Assembly: GCA_024663395.1 (NCBI GenBank)
Contig: JANFAH010000026.1
Coordinates: 310,001-374,000, forward strand
Direction: 5' to 3'
Length of the DNA: 64,000 nt
Source: Pisolithus tinctorius
Taxonomy: Eukaryota; Basidiomycota; Agaricomycetes; Boletales; Pisolithaceae
Positions 1 through 10,289 of this stretch are shown piece after piece. Each line of letters begins with the position of its first letter. The first letter of the stretch is position 1. The notes beneath the pieces are model-generated. The model did no database searches and was not told where the DNA came from. It worked only from the letters and a program-made list of their open reading frames with translations. The position numbers and the translations under genes were made by a program.

Positions 1-198
1 TGCTTACATAAGCACAAAAAGCGCACATACTTGTAGTATTCTCTACTAGTATTCCCTCAGTAGTTTGTTCACTACTGAGGGTAAGTCTGTTCATATTCCA
101 AGTATTCTACTATACTGACATCCTGTAGTAGCCTACAGGTACAGTAATACATTCAGTAGTTTGTTCACTACTGAGGTAGCCTACAGATCTTTCAACAG
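1..198. repeat. Left flank with two related hairpins
   Basis: No gene is visible. The stretch has a perfect 10-bp inverted repeat, CCTCAGTAGT and ACTACTGAGG around a 6-base loop (about 55-80), and a second nearly identical copy at about 152-177. A similar CCTCAGTG...CACTGAGG hairpin lies in the copia LTRs at 16.6 and 21.3 kb, so this may be relict LTR sequence of a related family. That link is inferred from the short motif only. Confidence 0.45.
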
Positions 199-519
199 AT
201 TCTCCATGGCATGCTGGAGATTCTCCAATCCTAATTGACATTCAGGTCCAGTGACATTTTGTGTATACACTTGTGTTTTTCTTAGTATTCTGTGTTTTTC
301 TCACGCAATTTTCCACTTCCTGATAAGATAAGCATACTGTCATTATTGCACAATCAGGGGCTACAACTTTCATTATGACCATATTACTCCATTGTCATTC
401 CCTGTGGTATTAATGTAGTATAATTACAAGTAGCAGTCATCATTAGTGTTGTGTAGTGTAGACTATGCTACATTTTGGTAGTCCGCATTTTTGACCACCA
501 CTGACTACAAAAAGTGTAG

Positions 520-960
520 TGTCGAGAGGTAGTGGTAAGGTCACATGATAGGGGGTCACATGTCTTGGTCACATGACCTCTGCACCGCAACCCGTGGCCA
601 CGTGATAACCCGCCGCAGAGACAGCAGGGTTTGGTCATGTGACAGTAGTCACGTGATGTGGTACCTTAGGTCACGGTAAAGGGCTATCACGTGACAAGAC
701 TCACGTGATCCGGCGCTCCGGGGCACGGCAAAGATGTGTCACGTGACTGCCATCATGTGATCCAGAGCTTCGGCTCACCGCAAAGGTTTGTCACGTGACC
801 TCAATCACGTGATCCGGTGCCTCGGCTCACCACAAACGTCTGTCACGTGCTCCAAATGGTCATGCAGTGACGCGAACCTTGGGTCACATGATATCACGTG
901 ACTGTAGTCACCTCGTTTTCAACACTATAAACCTCGCACGTGACTAAGCTGCCCCTGAGT
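520..960. repeat. CACGTG-rich array, left arm of FB1
   Basis: TCACGTGA and one-base variants (TCACATGA, TCATGTGA) occur many times. The most regular part (about 671-880) is a tandem of roughly 52-bp units, each carrying two such sites in the pattern gtCACGTGAc...tCACGTGAtcc followed by a cggctcaccgcaaa-type linker. CACGTG is the E-box core bound by bHLH factors such as Cbf1 and Pho4 in fungi; binding here is inference. Confidence 0.8.
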
Positions 961-1134
961 GCATGCTTCCCCATGTTGTGGCTGTGCTGCAACATTAATC
1001 ATGTCACCACACATTCAATTCTCCATGTATTGGTCTGTACTTTGGTAGGTAGGCCGGTCTATATGGTATCTACACCATGTCCGAAAATCAACCAATCAAC
1101 CATTCTAGTTAATGAGTGATAACAGGAATGAAAA

Positions 1135-1368
1135 ATGCCAGAAAACATCACACCATCTCTCCCTCACTGGGTGGATGCCATATTTAATACATTGGCTGCA
1201 TTCCCCATGTTGGCCTCCACCTATGGAGAGGGCTTCAGGGTGGTCCATTGGGAATTGAGTGAACAGGAAGCCAATTACACATCCCAGATGCGTGGGAAAA
1301 CCCCAAACAGCGCAAATAAAATCAAAAACATTTCATTGCTCACTCTGCATTGGGGCTATGACTACTAG
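1135..1368 (+). other. Small ORF in left arm of FB1 (77 codons)
   Basis: An ATG-started frame lies in the inner part of the left arm, and its counterpart is kept in the right arm at 1631-1879 on the other strand. The two share stretches such as FRVVHWELSEQEA and SANKI but differ elsewhere and at the C-terminus. I do not recognise the product. Both copies are open over most of their length, but the surrounding sequence is palindromic and CpG-poor, so the frame may simply follow from shared sequence. No signal peptide or membrane segment is obvious. Confidence 0.25.
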
Positions 1369-1630
1369 AATTCAGGTGTGGCATAGGGAGGTATGTCCCA
1401 TCATATTGGCACCATGTGCCTAGCAGCAGCAGCCCCTCAAAGTGGCAGAAACTTGAATGGGCAGATCTGGCCAACAACTCTACTAGTGATTTATAGCTTT
1501 GTTATGACCATTACAAAGTGTAGCATTGGACCATTTCGCATTTCTTTGGCTTTGAGGGTATGCTGCTACTAGGCATATGGTGCCAATATGATGGGACATA
1601 CCTCCCTATGCCACACCTGAATTCTAGTAG

Positions 1631-1879
1631 TCATAGCCCCACTGCAGAGTGAGCAATGAAATGTTTTTGATATGTTTTGGAAATCTCCACTATTTTATTT
1701 GCGCTGTTTGGGATTTTCCCACACATCTGGGATGTGTAATGGGCTTCCTGTTCACTCAATTCCCAATGGACCACCCTGAAACCCTGTACATAGGTGGAGG
1801 TAGACATGGAGAATGCAGCCAATGTATTAAATATGGCAACCACCCAGTGAGGGAGACATGGTGTGATGGTTTCTGGCAT
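1631..1879 (-). other. Mirror-image small ORF in right arm of FB1 (82 codons)
   Basis: This is the inverted counterpart of the frame at 1135-1368, diverged in about a quarter of its residues and with a different tail. The DNA around its 3' part (gtgtgggaaaa, then gcaaa, then aaaacatatcaaaaacat) is also found in the arms of FB2 at 16.0 and 21.7 kb, so it belongs to a wider repeat family. Coding status is doubtful. Confidence 0.25.
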
Positions 1880-2039
1880 TTTTCATTCCTGTTATCACTC
1901 ATCAACTAGAAAGGTTGATTGGTTGATTTTTGGACAGTGTGTAGATACTCTATAGACCGGCCAACCCACCAAAGTACAGACCAATACATGGAGAATTGAA
2001 TGTGTGGTGACATGATTAATGTTGCAGCACAGCCACAAC

Positions 2040-2545
2040 ATGGGGAAGCATGCACTCAGGGGCAGCTTAGTCACGTGCGAGGTTTATAGTGTTGAAAACG
2101 AGGTGACTACAGTCACGTGATATCATGTGACCCAAGGTTCGCGTCACCGCATGACCATTTGGAGCACGTGACAGACGTTTGTGGTGAGCCAAGGCACCGG
2201 ATCACGTGATTGAGGTCACGTGACAAACCTTTGCGGTGAGCCGAAGCTCTGGATCACATGATGGCAGTCACGTGACACATCTTTGCCGTGCCCCGGAGCG
2301 CCGGATCACGTGAGTCTTGTCACGTGATAGCCCTTTACCGTGACCTAAGGTACCACATCACGTGACTACTGTCACATGACCAAACCCTGCTGTCTCTGCG
2401 GCGGGTTATCATGTGGCCACAGGTTGCGGTGCAGAGGTCACGTGACCGAGATGGTGTCACAGCTGGGTCACCTTCGGGTCACGTGACCATTATGTCATCG
2501 GTCATGTGACCAAGACATGTGACCCCCTATCATGTGACCTTACCA
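2040..2545. repeat. CACGTG-rich array, right arm of FB1
   Basis: Reverse-complement copy of the array at 520-960. It holds an extra 64-bp segment (about 2436-2499) bounded by two copies of ggtcacRtgacc, of which the left arm keeps only one. This is the pattern expected if recombination between the short direct repeats deleted the segment from the left arm. Confidence 0.8.
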
Positions 2546-2848
2546 CTACCTCTCGACACTACACTTTTCATAGTCAGTGCTAGTCAAAAATGTGCACTAC
2601 AAAAATGAAGCATAGTCTACACTACACAACACTAATGACAACTGCTACTTGTAATAATACTGCATTAATACCACAGGGAATGACAATGGAGTGATATGGT
2701 CATAATGAAAGTTGTAGCCCCTGATTGTGCGATCATGACAGTATGCTTATCTTATCAGGAAGTGGAAAATTGCGTGAGAAAAACACAGAATACTAAGAAA
2801 AACACAAGTGTATACACAAAATGTCACTGGACCTGAATGTCAATTAGG

Positions 2849-3385
2849 ATTGGAGAATCCCCAGGGGCCATGCAGAATCTCCAGTGGGCCATGGATAATC
2901 TCCAAGATGACATGGAGAATCCCCAGGAGCCATGGAGAATCCCCAGCAGGCCATGGAGAATCTCCATTGTGACATGGAGAATCCCCAGGGGCCATGGAGA
3001 ATCTCCAACATGACATGGAGAATCTCCATCATGGCATGGAGAATCCCCAGGAGCCATGGAGAATCCCCAGCAGGCCATGGAGAATCCCCAGCCAGCCATG
3101 GAGAATCTCCATCATGACATGGAGAATCCCCAGCCAGCCATGGAGAATCTCCAACATGACATGGAGAATCCCCAGCCAGCCATGGAGAGTCCCCAGCATG
3201 ACATGGAGAATCCCCAGGGGCCATGGAGAATCTCCAAGATGACATGGAGAATCCCCAGGAGCCATGGAGAATCCCCAGCACACCATGGAGAATCCCCAGG
3301 GGCCATGGAGAATCTCCAACATGAGATGGAGAATCCCCAGCCAGCCATGGAGAATCCCCAGCATGACATGGAGAATCCCCAGTGG
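2849..3385. repeat. 21-bp minisatellite at right end of FB1
   Basis: About 25 tandem units of 20-21 bp built on CATGGAGAATCYCCA with variable tails (gcaggc, tcatga, ggggc). The core TGGAGAATCTCCA is itself nearly palindromic. Only about one and a half units stand at the matching left end (about 199-232), and a few more occur at 4950-5010. The many open frames across the array are products of its composition, not genes. Confidence 0.9.
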
Positions 3386-3606
3386 GCTGCATCAGCAAAA
3401 CAAAACTTTTTCTAAGTGGTCTAATAGTCTACACTGCATCTAATGATGCCTTGATATTTGCAGCACTTTAGTGCTCATTGTCTAACATCATCTAATTCAT
3501 GCTGTCTTACTGACACTTTTTTTTCTGTGGTCCTAATGTGGTCTGTAAGTGACTTATTCATATCTTCATGCCCACTATATTACTGTAACTCTTGATTCAT
3601 AGTACT
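3386..3606. other. Unassigned AT-rich spacer
   Basis: CpG-free sequence between the FB1 minisatellite and the solo LTR. I see no gene, repeat or RNA in it. Confidence 0.5.
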
Positions 3607-4274
3607 TGTCACAACCATGCATTTACTCTAAGTCCCTACTCACTCCACACCCTACTCCACTGCTCATTCACACTCTCTGCACCAACTCTGCCTGCACTCT
3701 ACCATTTATGAGTCTCCTCCACTCTGCCTTCTGTTGGACTTGTACCAGTCTCTCATCAGACCATGCAGGCCATCCTTGTGCACCACATGGTCCATCACCT
3801 GGATTGTTTCCTTTTTGGCTTGTTCTGTGTTACCTGTCATATGTTCTCCATCTTCCCTTCATTCATCATCCAGAAAGTTGTTACTTGAAAACTTATGAGT
3901 CTCCATATGTCAGTCCTGATTCCAGTTACTGCACCTCATAGCAGCATAAAAGCATGTACAGTACTCCACTGTTCTTCAGTATGAATATCACCAAAGTTCC
4001 TACTCCATCTCTCTCCATCTTCTGCCTGTCAGAGTTATCTCCAAACATCTGTCTGGTCTCTTCCTCTGAAATATGAGGGCTGACATCATGCAAGGGGGTA
4101 GTGCACAAGCTAAACCTGACACCCTCACCCTGCTCCATTCCTGCCTCAGCTGACTTTGTCCCTGCCAATCCTCCACTAGTCAGAGTTCCATTCATCTGTG
4201 TCAGACTTGCTTCCACACCTCTCTTCAGACCTGGTTAAGCATCAGAGTTGATTGGAGTAGGCTCAGACTTGACA
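3607..4274 (+). mobile_element. Solo LTR, copy 1
   Basis: A 668-bp sequence starting TGTCA and ending TGACA, flanked by gtact on the left and gtgct on the right, a 5-bp target duplication with one transition. A second copy in the same orientation is at 41,640-42,283 and a fragment on the other strand at about 47,188-47,262. A TATA-like TATAAAAGC with nearby CAGTACTCCACTGTTC fits a retroelement promoter. No internal region adjoins it, hence solo LTR. The parent element is not in the window. Confidence 0.7.
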
Positions 4275-4447
4275 GTGCTCTATAGAACCATATGTGTCTT
4301 TCTTAATTCACTTGCTCTATATGTTCCTTGGCATCCATTCCACTTATACATCTACCTTTCTGAGATAAGTTGTGATTAGAACAGTTAGAACAACCACTGT
4401 TTTCCTGATGCATGGAAAATCCCCACCAGGACATGGCCTGGTAAAGT
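4275..4447. other. Unassigned spacer
   Basis: Short CpG-free stretch between the solo LTR and the 43-bp array. Nothing recognisable. Confidence 0.4.
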
Positions 4448-4866
4448 GGGTCTATTTAGCCTGGGGAAAACCCAGGTTCACCCTGGAAAGGGGTCTAATT
4501 AGCCTATGGGAAGCCCATGTTCTGCCTGGAAAGCAGGTCTATTTACCCTGGGGAAACCCAGGTCAGTCTAGAATGTAGGTCTATTTAGCCTGGGGAAAGC
4601 CCAGGTTCACCCTGGAGAGCAGGTCTATTTAGCCTGGGAAATCCCAGGTTCACCTGGAAAGCAGGTCTATTTAGCCTGGGGAAATCCCAGGTTCACCTGG
4701 AAAGCAGGTCTATTTAGCCTGGGGAAATCCCAGGTTCACCTGGAAAGCAGGTCTATTTAGCCTGGGGAAAGCCCAGGTTCACCTGGAAAGCAGGTCTATT
4801 TAGCCTGGGGAAAGCCCAGGATCAACCTGGAAAGGGGGTCTATTTAGCCTGGAGAAAGTCCAACTT
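4448..4866. repeat. 43-bp tandem array with built-in hairpins
   Basis: About nine and a half units of ggtctatttagcctgggg followed by aaatcccaggttcacctggaaagca. Each unit holds CCTGGG...CCCAGG and CCAGGTtcACCTGG inverted repeats, so a transcript or single strand could fold at every unit. The first three units are more diverged than the later ones. There is no counterpart beside the right arm of the large inverted duplication. Confidence 0.9.
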
Positions 4867-5261
4867 GGACCCCAGCTACCCTTTCATTTGATGTATAATA
4901 TATATATATTACAGAGAAAATGTTTTCTCCAACCATATCAAATTGTTGCCCTGGAGAATCTCCAGCTAGGGAATGGAGAATCTCCAGGAATGGTGGTGGA
5001 GAATCCCCAAAAGTTGGGAATTCCCAACAAAATGGCACCTATTAGGTTAATACTTATATCAAAATCTCCAGACCTAATAGGTCTCCAAGGGGGGTTGACT
5101 GAAGTGCTCTTCTCTGACTTCCTCTTCCTCTTTGTTGTACCCCTCCACATCCTCATCCACCTCTTCAATCATGCCCTCTGTATGCAGCCATTGGGGCCTC
5201 ATGCAGGTCCTGCCTCCCCCTCATTTCTGCCCACTCTGTCCAGGAGTAATACAGTGCAAGC

Positions 5262-5654
5262 TCATTTATGCTCTACAGCATCTGCCATCTGCTCCATTGC
5301 TGCCACCATCCTTTTGTAGGTAAGCACAGCCCTCTTTTGCACTGCTGCCTCCATCTCCATGGCCTGTAGCCTCTGCTCCTGCTCCCACTCTGCCCACCAC
5401 AAAGAGACCCCCATCCCTGAAGGGCCCTCATGTGGCATTGCTGGTTCCTCCTCCTCTTCACCTACCTCATGCTCATCATCTGCCTCCTCTGTCTCTGCTG
5501 CCTTCCTTTCCTTTCCACCACAGCTATTTCTTCTTCTCCCCTCAGGAGCTTCTGTGCCTGCCCTCTGCCATGGAGTGGAATCCTGTGCTTCCATCTGGCC
5601 CTGAATACTGCTGTTGGCAACATGTGGCCAAATAACCCTTCCCCAGTCATCCAC
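5262..5654 (-). CDS. Acidic repeat-associated protein, left copy
   Basis: A 130-codon frame with a basic patch (GRRRNSCGGKERK), a Glu/Asp-rich run (about residues 55-70) and a Met/Ala/Glu-rich, probably coiled-coil segment near the C-terminus (QAMEMEAAVQKRA). The right-arm counterpart at 40,442-40,836 is frameshifted and carries an in-frame TAG, so this is the better copy. The composition resembles the short acidic proteins scattered through mushroom genomes with transposons, but I cannot name a family. It lies at the outer edge of the inverted duplication in CpG-depleted DNA. Function unknown. Confidence 0.35.
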   Translation of the reverse strand: MDDWGRVIWPHVANSSIQGQMEAQDSTPWQRAGTEAPEGRRRNSCGGKERKAAETEEADDEHEVGEEEEEPAMPHEGPSGMGVSLWWAEWEQEQRLQAMEMEAAVQKRAVLTYKRMVAAMEQMADAVEHK

Positions 5655-6000
5655 AGTTTGGATCAGAGTAAGATCTAGTGAAACTGCTTATGGTGCTTGG
5701 TGCACAAGGAGGTTTTGTGTCACCCCAACTGCCATACCAGTGTCCCTGTGGAAGAAATGCATTGGTTGAGAGGGGATTGGTTTGTCCATCATGTTCTGAA
5801 ATGCCAGATGGACCTCCATAACATTCTCAGCCTTCCAAGTAATGATTAGTTCCAAGACACATCAGGCATAGGTGGGGAAACAGTGCAGGGGATGACTGAC
5901 AGCAGGTTTTTTAAGGGCTGATGGTTCTGAGAGTATATTATACTGATGGTACTGTAGTGGCCACTAGTATTTGATAAGATTTCACTGAGAGAATGACCAT

Positions 6001-6411
6001 GTGGGCCAGAGAGATGATTTCTTGAATTGTGGTAAAAGAGGGAGGCTTAACAGTACAAATCCAATGTTTGTCATAGTTTACATGCTGACAAATCATCTGG
6101 AAGATCATGTGGTTTATTATGTAATCATACTTTCCCTTCCCTCATGCCCTCAATACCATGAAAAGGCCACTTTTCACTATTTTACCAGTCAGGGACAAAG
6201 TGTTGCAATGCACCTTTTGGAAAGAATACAGTATATCCCAGCATATGTGGCTTCTTCTGGTAGATATTTCAGTGTTCTGAAGAGCTTGGAGCTACCCCTT
6301 TCCAATGGTATATCTATCCAACAGTGTGAATTGCCTATGGTACCTACACTAGACATGTTGCAGTGGAGATTGGATATTGAACATACCATACAAATTGATG
6401 ATAAGCAATAG
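6001..6411 (+). other. Unrecognised ORF conserved in both arms (left copy)
   Basis: An open frame of 136 codons whose mirror copy at 39,685-40,096 (minus strand) is interrupted. Shared segments include LNSTNPM, SSGRYFSVLKSLE and PTLDMLQWRLDIEHT. I do not recognise it, and no domain, signal peptide or transmembrane helix stands out. It runs opposite to the GTPase gene of the same arm. It could be a remnant of a transposon gene in CpG-poor DNA. Confidence 0.3.
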
Positions 6412-6977
6412 CCCCATACCCCAACATCCTACCCTTATTTGTGACCATACATAGGCTTTATTGGTCTTCTGGCTTTATCCACAGTTGGTTTGCTGAAAAC
6501 ATCCCCTTACAAGAGTATGCACATGGGTGTTTTGTGATCCAAGGGTTAATAGCACTGGACAACTTTGTGATAAATGTGACATTGTGCTTGCAATTTGGAT
6601 GTATATGAGACCTGTGAAATTGTTTACAAACTGCCATATTCCAGCAACCTATGTGGGGTTATACAAAGGAAGCTGAATTCCCAACCACTAATGGCAAAAA
6701 TCAGGTCTCAAATTTGAAGGTGGCACAGAACCATATGAGAAGACATGAATGTACACAATAACAAACAGATTCCAAATTTCACATGATTTTCCACAGCAAT
6801 AGGGGATTTCACAAAAAGACACTGGTAGGTATTGGGATGCTGCAAATTAAATCTTCATACTGGTTAGCAGATGGAAACCAAGGGACTTACCAAGAATAGC
6901 AAAGTACATAGAAGTTGAAATTGTCTTATTTCATTCCAGGAATTTCTTTGCTGTGGACCATTCAGATAGGACTTCCA

Positions 6978-7241
6978 TCATTGTGGTAAAGAATATGTCT
7001 TACACATCTGGTTTGCCTGTGCTATACCCACAAGCAAGGGGCATAAATCATCCACCCTTTCACCTTGCTGCTGGAAGGCTTCAGTAATACATGCATTGAC
7101 AATTTCTTGGACACCTGATTTCTGATATTTTTGGACAATCAGTGTCAGATCCTGCTGCAAGTCCTTCCTTGTAGTACCCCTATCCTTGACCTGCAACTGG
7201 AAAAATAAGTATTCAAAGACAATTACACAACCTGTAATCAT
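6978..7241 (-). CDS. Possible distal 3' exon of the GTPase gene (left)
   Basis: The frame continues upstream to an AG-type splice acceptor and ends with a stop after YSLPQ. It contains KDRG, TRKDLQQDLTLIVQKYQ and VDDLCPLLVGIAQAN and looks amphipathic and helical. The mirror copy at 38,805-39,116 stays open with about 95% of residues identical, suggesting past coding selection or recent duplication. Same strand and order as the GTPase exons. Joining it to that gene is inference; an independent small gene is possible. Confidence 0.35.
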   Translation of the reverse strand: MITGCVIVFEYLFFQLQVKDRGTTRKDLQQDLTLIVQKYQKSGVQEIVNACITEAFQQQGERVDDLCPLLVGIAQANQMCKTYSLPQ

Positions 7242-7670
7242 GAGCTTTATATTAAGGCAGCATCATAAGAGATAATTTACCAATAGCATGTTCTACAAGC
7301 ATCTTCAGGGGATGCAGCTGTGATGTGCACAATTTAGGGATGGAGATAGATTTGCTTCTATGGTCAATCCATTGCTATGACCAACCAATTCAATACATCA
7401 TAGACAGCTGGCAAAAAAAAAAGAATTGAAACATACCACCTGACAAGATATCAAGGGTAAAATAGAACTCATGTTGAAGTAGAAAAAAGAGTGACCAACC
7501 AACTGTAAAAGATATAGGCAATGGATGAGATATGGAACAGAAACCATACATGCTGGAAATAGGTTAATCTTTGTCAGGATTTCAGAGGAATTGACAACTA
7601 ACATGCTGAGAGAAATACAGGAGGAGAGATGAGAAAAAGCAGACAGCATGGAATGACCTGCACCCACATC

Positions 7671-7874
7671 CTAACACAATGCCTCAGTAATATTACAGAG
7701 ATTCATGCAGTGATCAAGCTCACCATCTATTTGATGAGAAGGGCCTTGTGAAAAGCATGCTAAATAGGCAATGACAACAGCACATACTCTCTGAGACCCA
7801 GAGGTCAACAGTGAAACAGTCAGGAGTGTGAGTATACATTTTCCTCTAATGGATGCTGCCACAAGATCACTCAC
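7671..7874 (-). CDS. Possible middle exon of the GTPase gene (left)
   Basis: An open stretch encoding GKCILTLLTVS, LTSGSQRVC and YLACFSQGPSHQIDGELDHCMNLCN, preserved in the right arm at 38,220-38,423. It lies just 3' (gene sense) of the 80-bp array and begins with a sequence resembling an array unit (gatgtgRgtg...gcag...ggtgga). I do not recognise the domain; a C-terminal extension of the GTPase is the simplest reading. Confidence 0.35.
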   Translation of the reverse strand: MSDLVAASIRGKCILTLLTVSLLTSGSQRVCAVVIAYLACFSQGPSHQIDGELDHCMNLCNITEALC

Positions 7875-7914
7875 AGACTATGCATGCAAGTCAAGCAAAG
7901 CAGTGGTGAATATA

Positions 7915-8830
7915 GTCAGCATGCATCTACCACCATCTGCCATGACTTCACTCACATCCTATGAACCCCAGTCCAACAGGGTGGAAGTGAACATGTCAGC
8001 ATGCATCCACCACCATCTGCCATGACTCCACTCACAAACTATGAACCCCAGTCCAACAGGGTGAGAGTGAACATGTCAGCATGCATCCACCACCATCTGC
8101 CATGACTCCACTCACATCCTGTGAACCCCAGTCCAACAGGGTGGGAGTGAACATGTCAGCATGCATCCACCACTGTCTGCCATGACTCCACTCACAAGCT
8201 ATGAACCCCAGTCCAACAGGGTGGGAGTGAACATGTCAGCATGCATCCACCACCATCTGCCATGACTCCACTCACAAGCTATGAACCCCAGTCCAACAGG
8301 GTGGGAGTGAACATGTCAGCATGCATCCACCACCATCTGCCATGACTCCACTCACTCCCTATGAACCCCAGTCCAACAGGGTGGGAGTGAACATGTCAGC
8401 ATGCATCCACCACCATCTGCCATGACTCCACTCACAAGCTATGAACCCCAGTCCAACAGGGTGGGAGTGAACATGTCAGCATGCATCCACCACCATCTGC
8501 CATGACTCCACTCACATACTATGAACCCCAGTCCAACAGGGTGAGAGTGAACATGTCAGCATGCATCCACCACCATCTGCCATGACTCCACTCACTGTCT
8601 ATGAACCCCAGTCCAACAGGGTGGGAGTGAACATGTCAGCATGCATCCACCACCATCTGCCATGACTCCACTCACTCCCTATGAACCCCAGTCCAACAGG
8701 GTGGGAGTGAACATGTCAGCATGCATCCACCACCATCTGCCATGACTCCACTCACTTTCTATGAATCCCAGTCCAACAGGGTGGGTGTGGATATGTCAAC
8801 ATGCACCCACCACCATCTTCAATGAGTCAA
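7915..8830 (-). repeat. 80-bp minisatellite, left arm (about 11 units)
   Basis: Regular 80-bp units with the core gtccaacagggtgggagtg and catgcatccaccaccatctg. It lies between GTPase exons, so probably in an intron. Because 80 is not a multiple of three, it cannot code as one repeated peptide. In gene sense each unit carries a ttcatag acceptor-like and a gtgagtg donor-like site three bases apart. The right arm has about 17 units. Confidence 0.9.
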
Positions 8831-9069
8831 CTTACATTCTGTCAATCACAGTCCAACAACACAGCCACAATCACCTTCAGTGTCAGTTATACTTGCACTT
8901 GCAGGATTTCACACACCATCTATAACCTAATTAGCCACTTAATCCTCCATCAGTCTGGTTGCTTACAAATGGGAACCATGTTGACAGGTCATATGCTAAG
9001 TTGTCCAGTTCAACCTGTTCAGCCCCCCTGTTCATGGCCCTCTTCAATGTCCTTTCCATAGTCAGTACC

Positions 9070-10285
9070 CTGTAGAACTTGAATTTTACTACTCACTTCA
9101 TTATGGCAAATTCCATGCAGAGTCCCAAGTTTGACTGCTGTGATGATATAAGCAGTCCTTGCAGCCCTTCCTCTGTCAAAGCAGCTGCTGTACATTTCAA
9201 TAGCTCTTCACAATCTGCACCCTCCTGTTCCATGCCTGGAGAGACACATGCTAATCCACAGTTTTTTTATTCATGACTTACTTACCAGCAAGCATCAGGT
9301 AGCTTAGAGGTGGAAACTTCAGTTCATTCAGCCACCCTTTGATCTTTTCCAGACAGCCCTTTTGCAGCTGTTTTTCTACCTCTGGTGCCTCCTTCATTGC
9401 CTCATCTTCACTAAAACCCCTGTCCATAAGTTCGTCAATTGCATCAAGATTTAAGGCATCTGCCTTTGTTAGTAACACAATCACAGGAACTGTGTAAATC
9501 CTAAATCCTTGCACCAAATTCAACATGATATTTGTGAACACATACCATGCCCTGAATCACACTCATTAAAGAACTTCTTTTCAGCTGCTGTTACCATCCT
9601 ATGACTTTCATTCAAAGGAATGCAATACCTACATCAATTACAAGGACCAGGTCAGTGCACTTGCAGGCATGCTAGTCAGACATGACCCTACCATATTGCA
9701 TGTATTCTCCTTTCCAGTTTGGTGTCCTTGGCATGATCTGTGACGAATTTCTTCATTTTATCAAATTCCGCCTCGCTCCCCGCCTCGAATCCACACGAGT
9801 CATGGAACACAAAGTGCGGATTACTTTTAAACACTAGCTCATCCTCAATGTTATGGTAACCTCGCTGCATACGTTTGATGTGAGCCCTGCGTAATTTCAT
9901 GTGGTGGCCTTACCTTCAGTGAACCCTGCACCATCCGCGCATCAACCTGGCAGAATGATATGTTAACAAACATGAAGTACATAGCACATACACATACCTT
10001 CTCTCCATTTCCGTCGAAGATCTCAGGCTCGTCCGTAGTGTTACAGACCCGCTGTAAAATAGTTGTTTTACCCGCATTTGCTTTGCCCATGACAAGAATG
10101 CGAAAACGAGGGATGCGATCAACCTGCTTTTTGGCCTCGGCAGGATCTAAGCGATAGCCTGAAGGACGATTGCGCGCGGGGCAATATGAAGGAGTGGCTT
10201 CGGTGGGAATGGAAACTAGTAACACACCTGCATTGCCAGAACGCCGCAGCGAAAGCCACCAGGAACGAAGAGATCTCAGTGCCAT
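9070..10285 (-). CDS. P-loop GTPase (fungal G-domain family), left copy
   Basis: Exon 1 (9,998-10,285) starts at an ATG followed by a basic N-terminus and carries the P-loop GKANAGKTT. A 33-nt exon (9,914-9,946) follows, then one with the switch/G3 motif HDSCGFEAGSEAEFD, then one with IPLNESH, then VPVIVLLTKADAL (G4, TKAD) and a helical region ending about 9,070 with EELLKCTAAALTEEG-type sequence. All short introns are GT-AG. The motif order is that of the large, poorly characterised GTPase family expanded in Agaricomycetes; the cellular role is unknown. In this copy the exon after G4 stays in frame, unlike the right copy. CpG is normal 5' of about 9,743 and almost absent 3' of it. Confidence 0.75.
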
Positions 10286-10289
10286 GGCG

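Larger units (their letters stand above)
199..2858. mobile_element. Giant palindrome / foldback element FB1
   Basis: Sequence from about 199 to 1443 is repeated in reverse complement at about 1546-2858, with a spacer of only about 100 bases. Arms are about 1.25 and 1.31 kb. The outer part of each arm is AT-rich, the middle part is the CACGTG array, and the inner part carries a small open frame. The shape (very long inverted ends, little unique centre, tandem repeats inside and at one end) is that of foldback-type transposons. No transposase is encoded, so it would be non-autonomous. No target-site duplication could be set because the right arm runs into a minisatellite. Confidence 0.75.

Noticed and set aside
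1..3400. A telomere or subtelomere end
   Set aside because: No TTAGGG-type tandem repeats are present at the window edge.
2824..3415. Repeat proteins rich in Trp, Pro and His on both strands
   Set aside because: These are translations of the 21-bp minisatellite; several frames are open on both strands because the unit lacks stops.
7915..8830. CRISPR array
   Set aside because: The 80-bp units are nearly identical end to end with no unique spacers, and the genome is eukaryotic.
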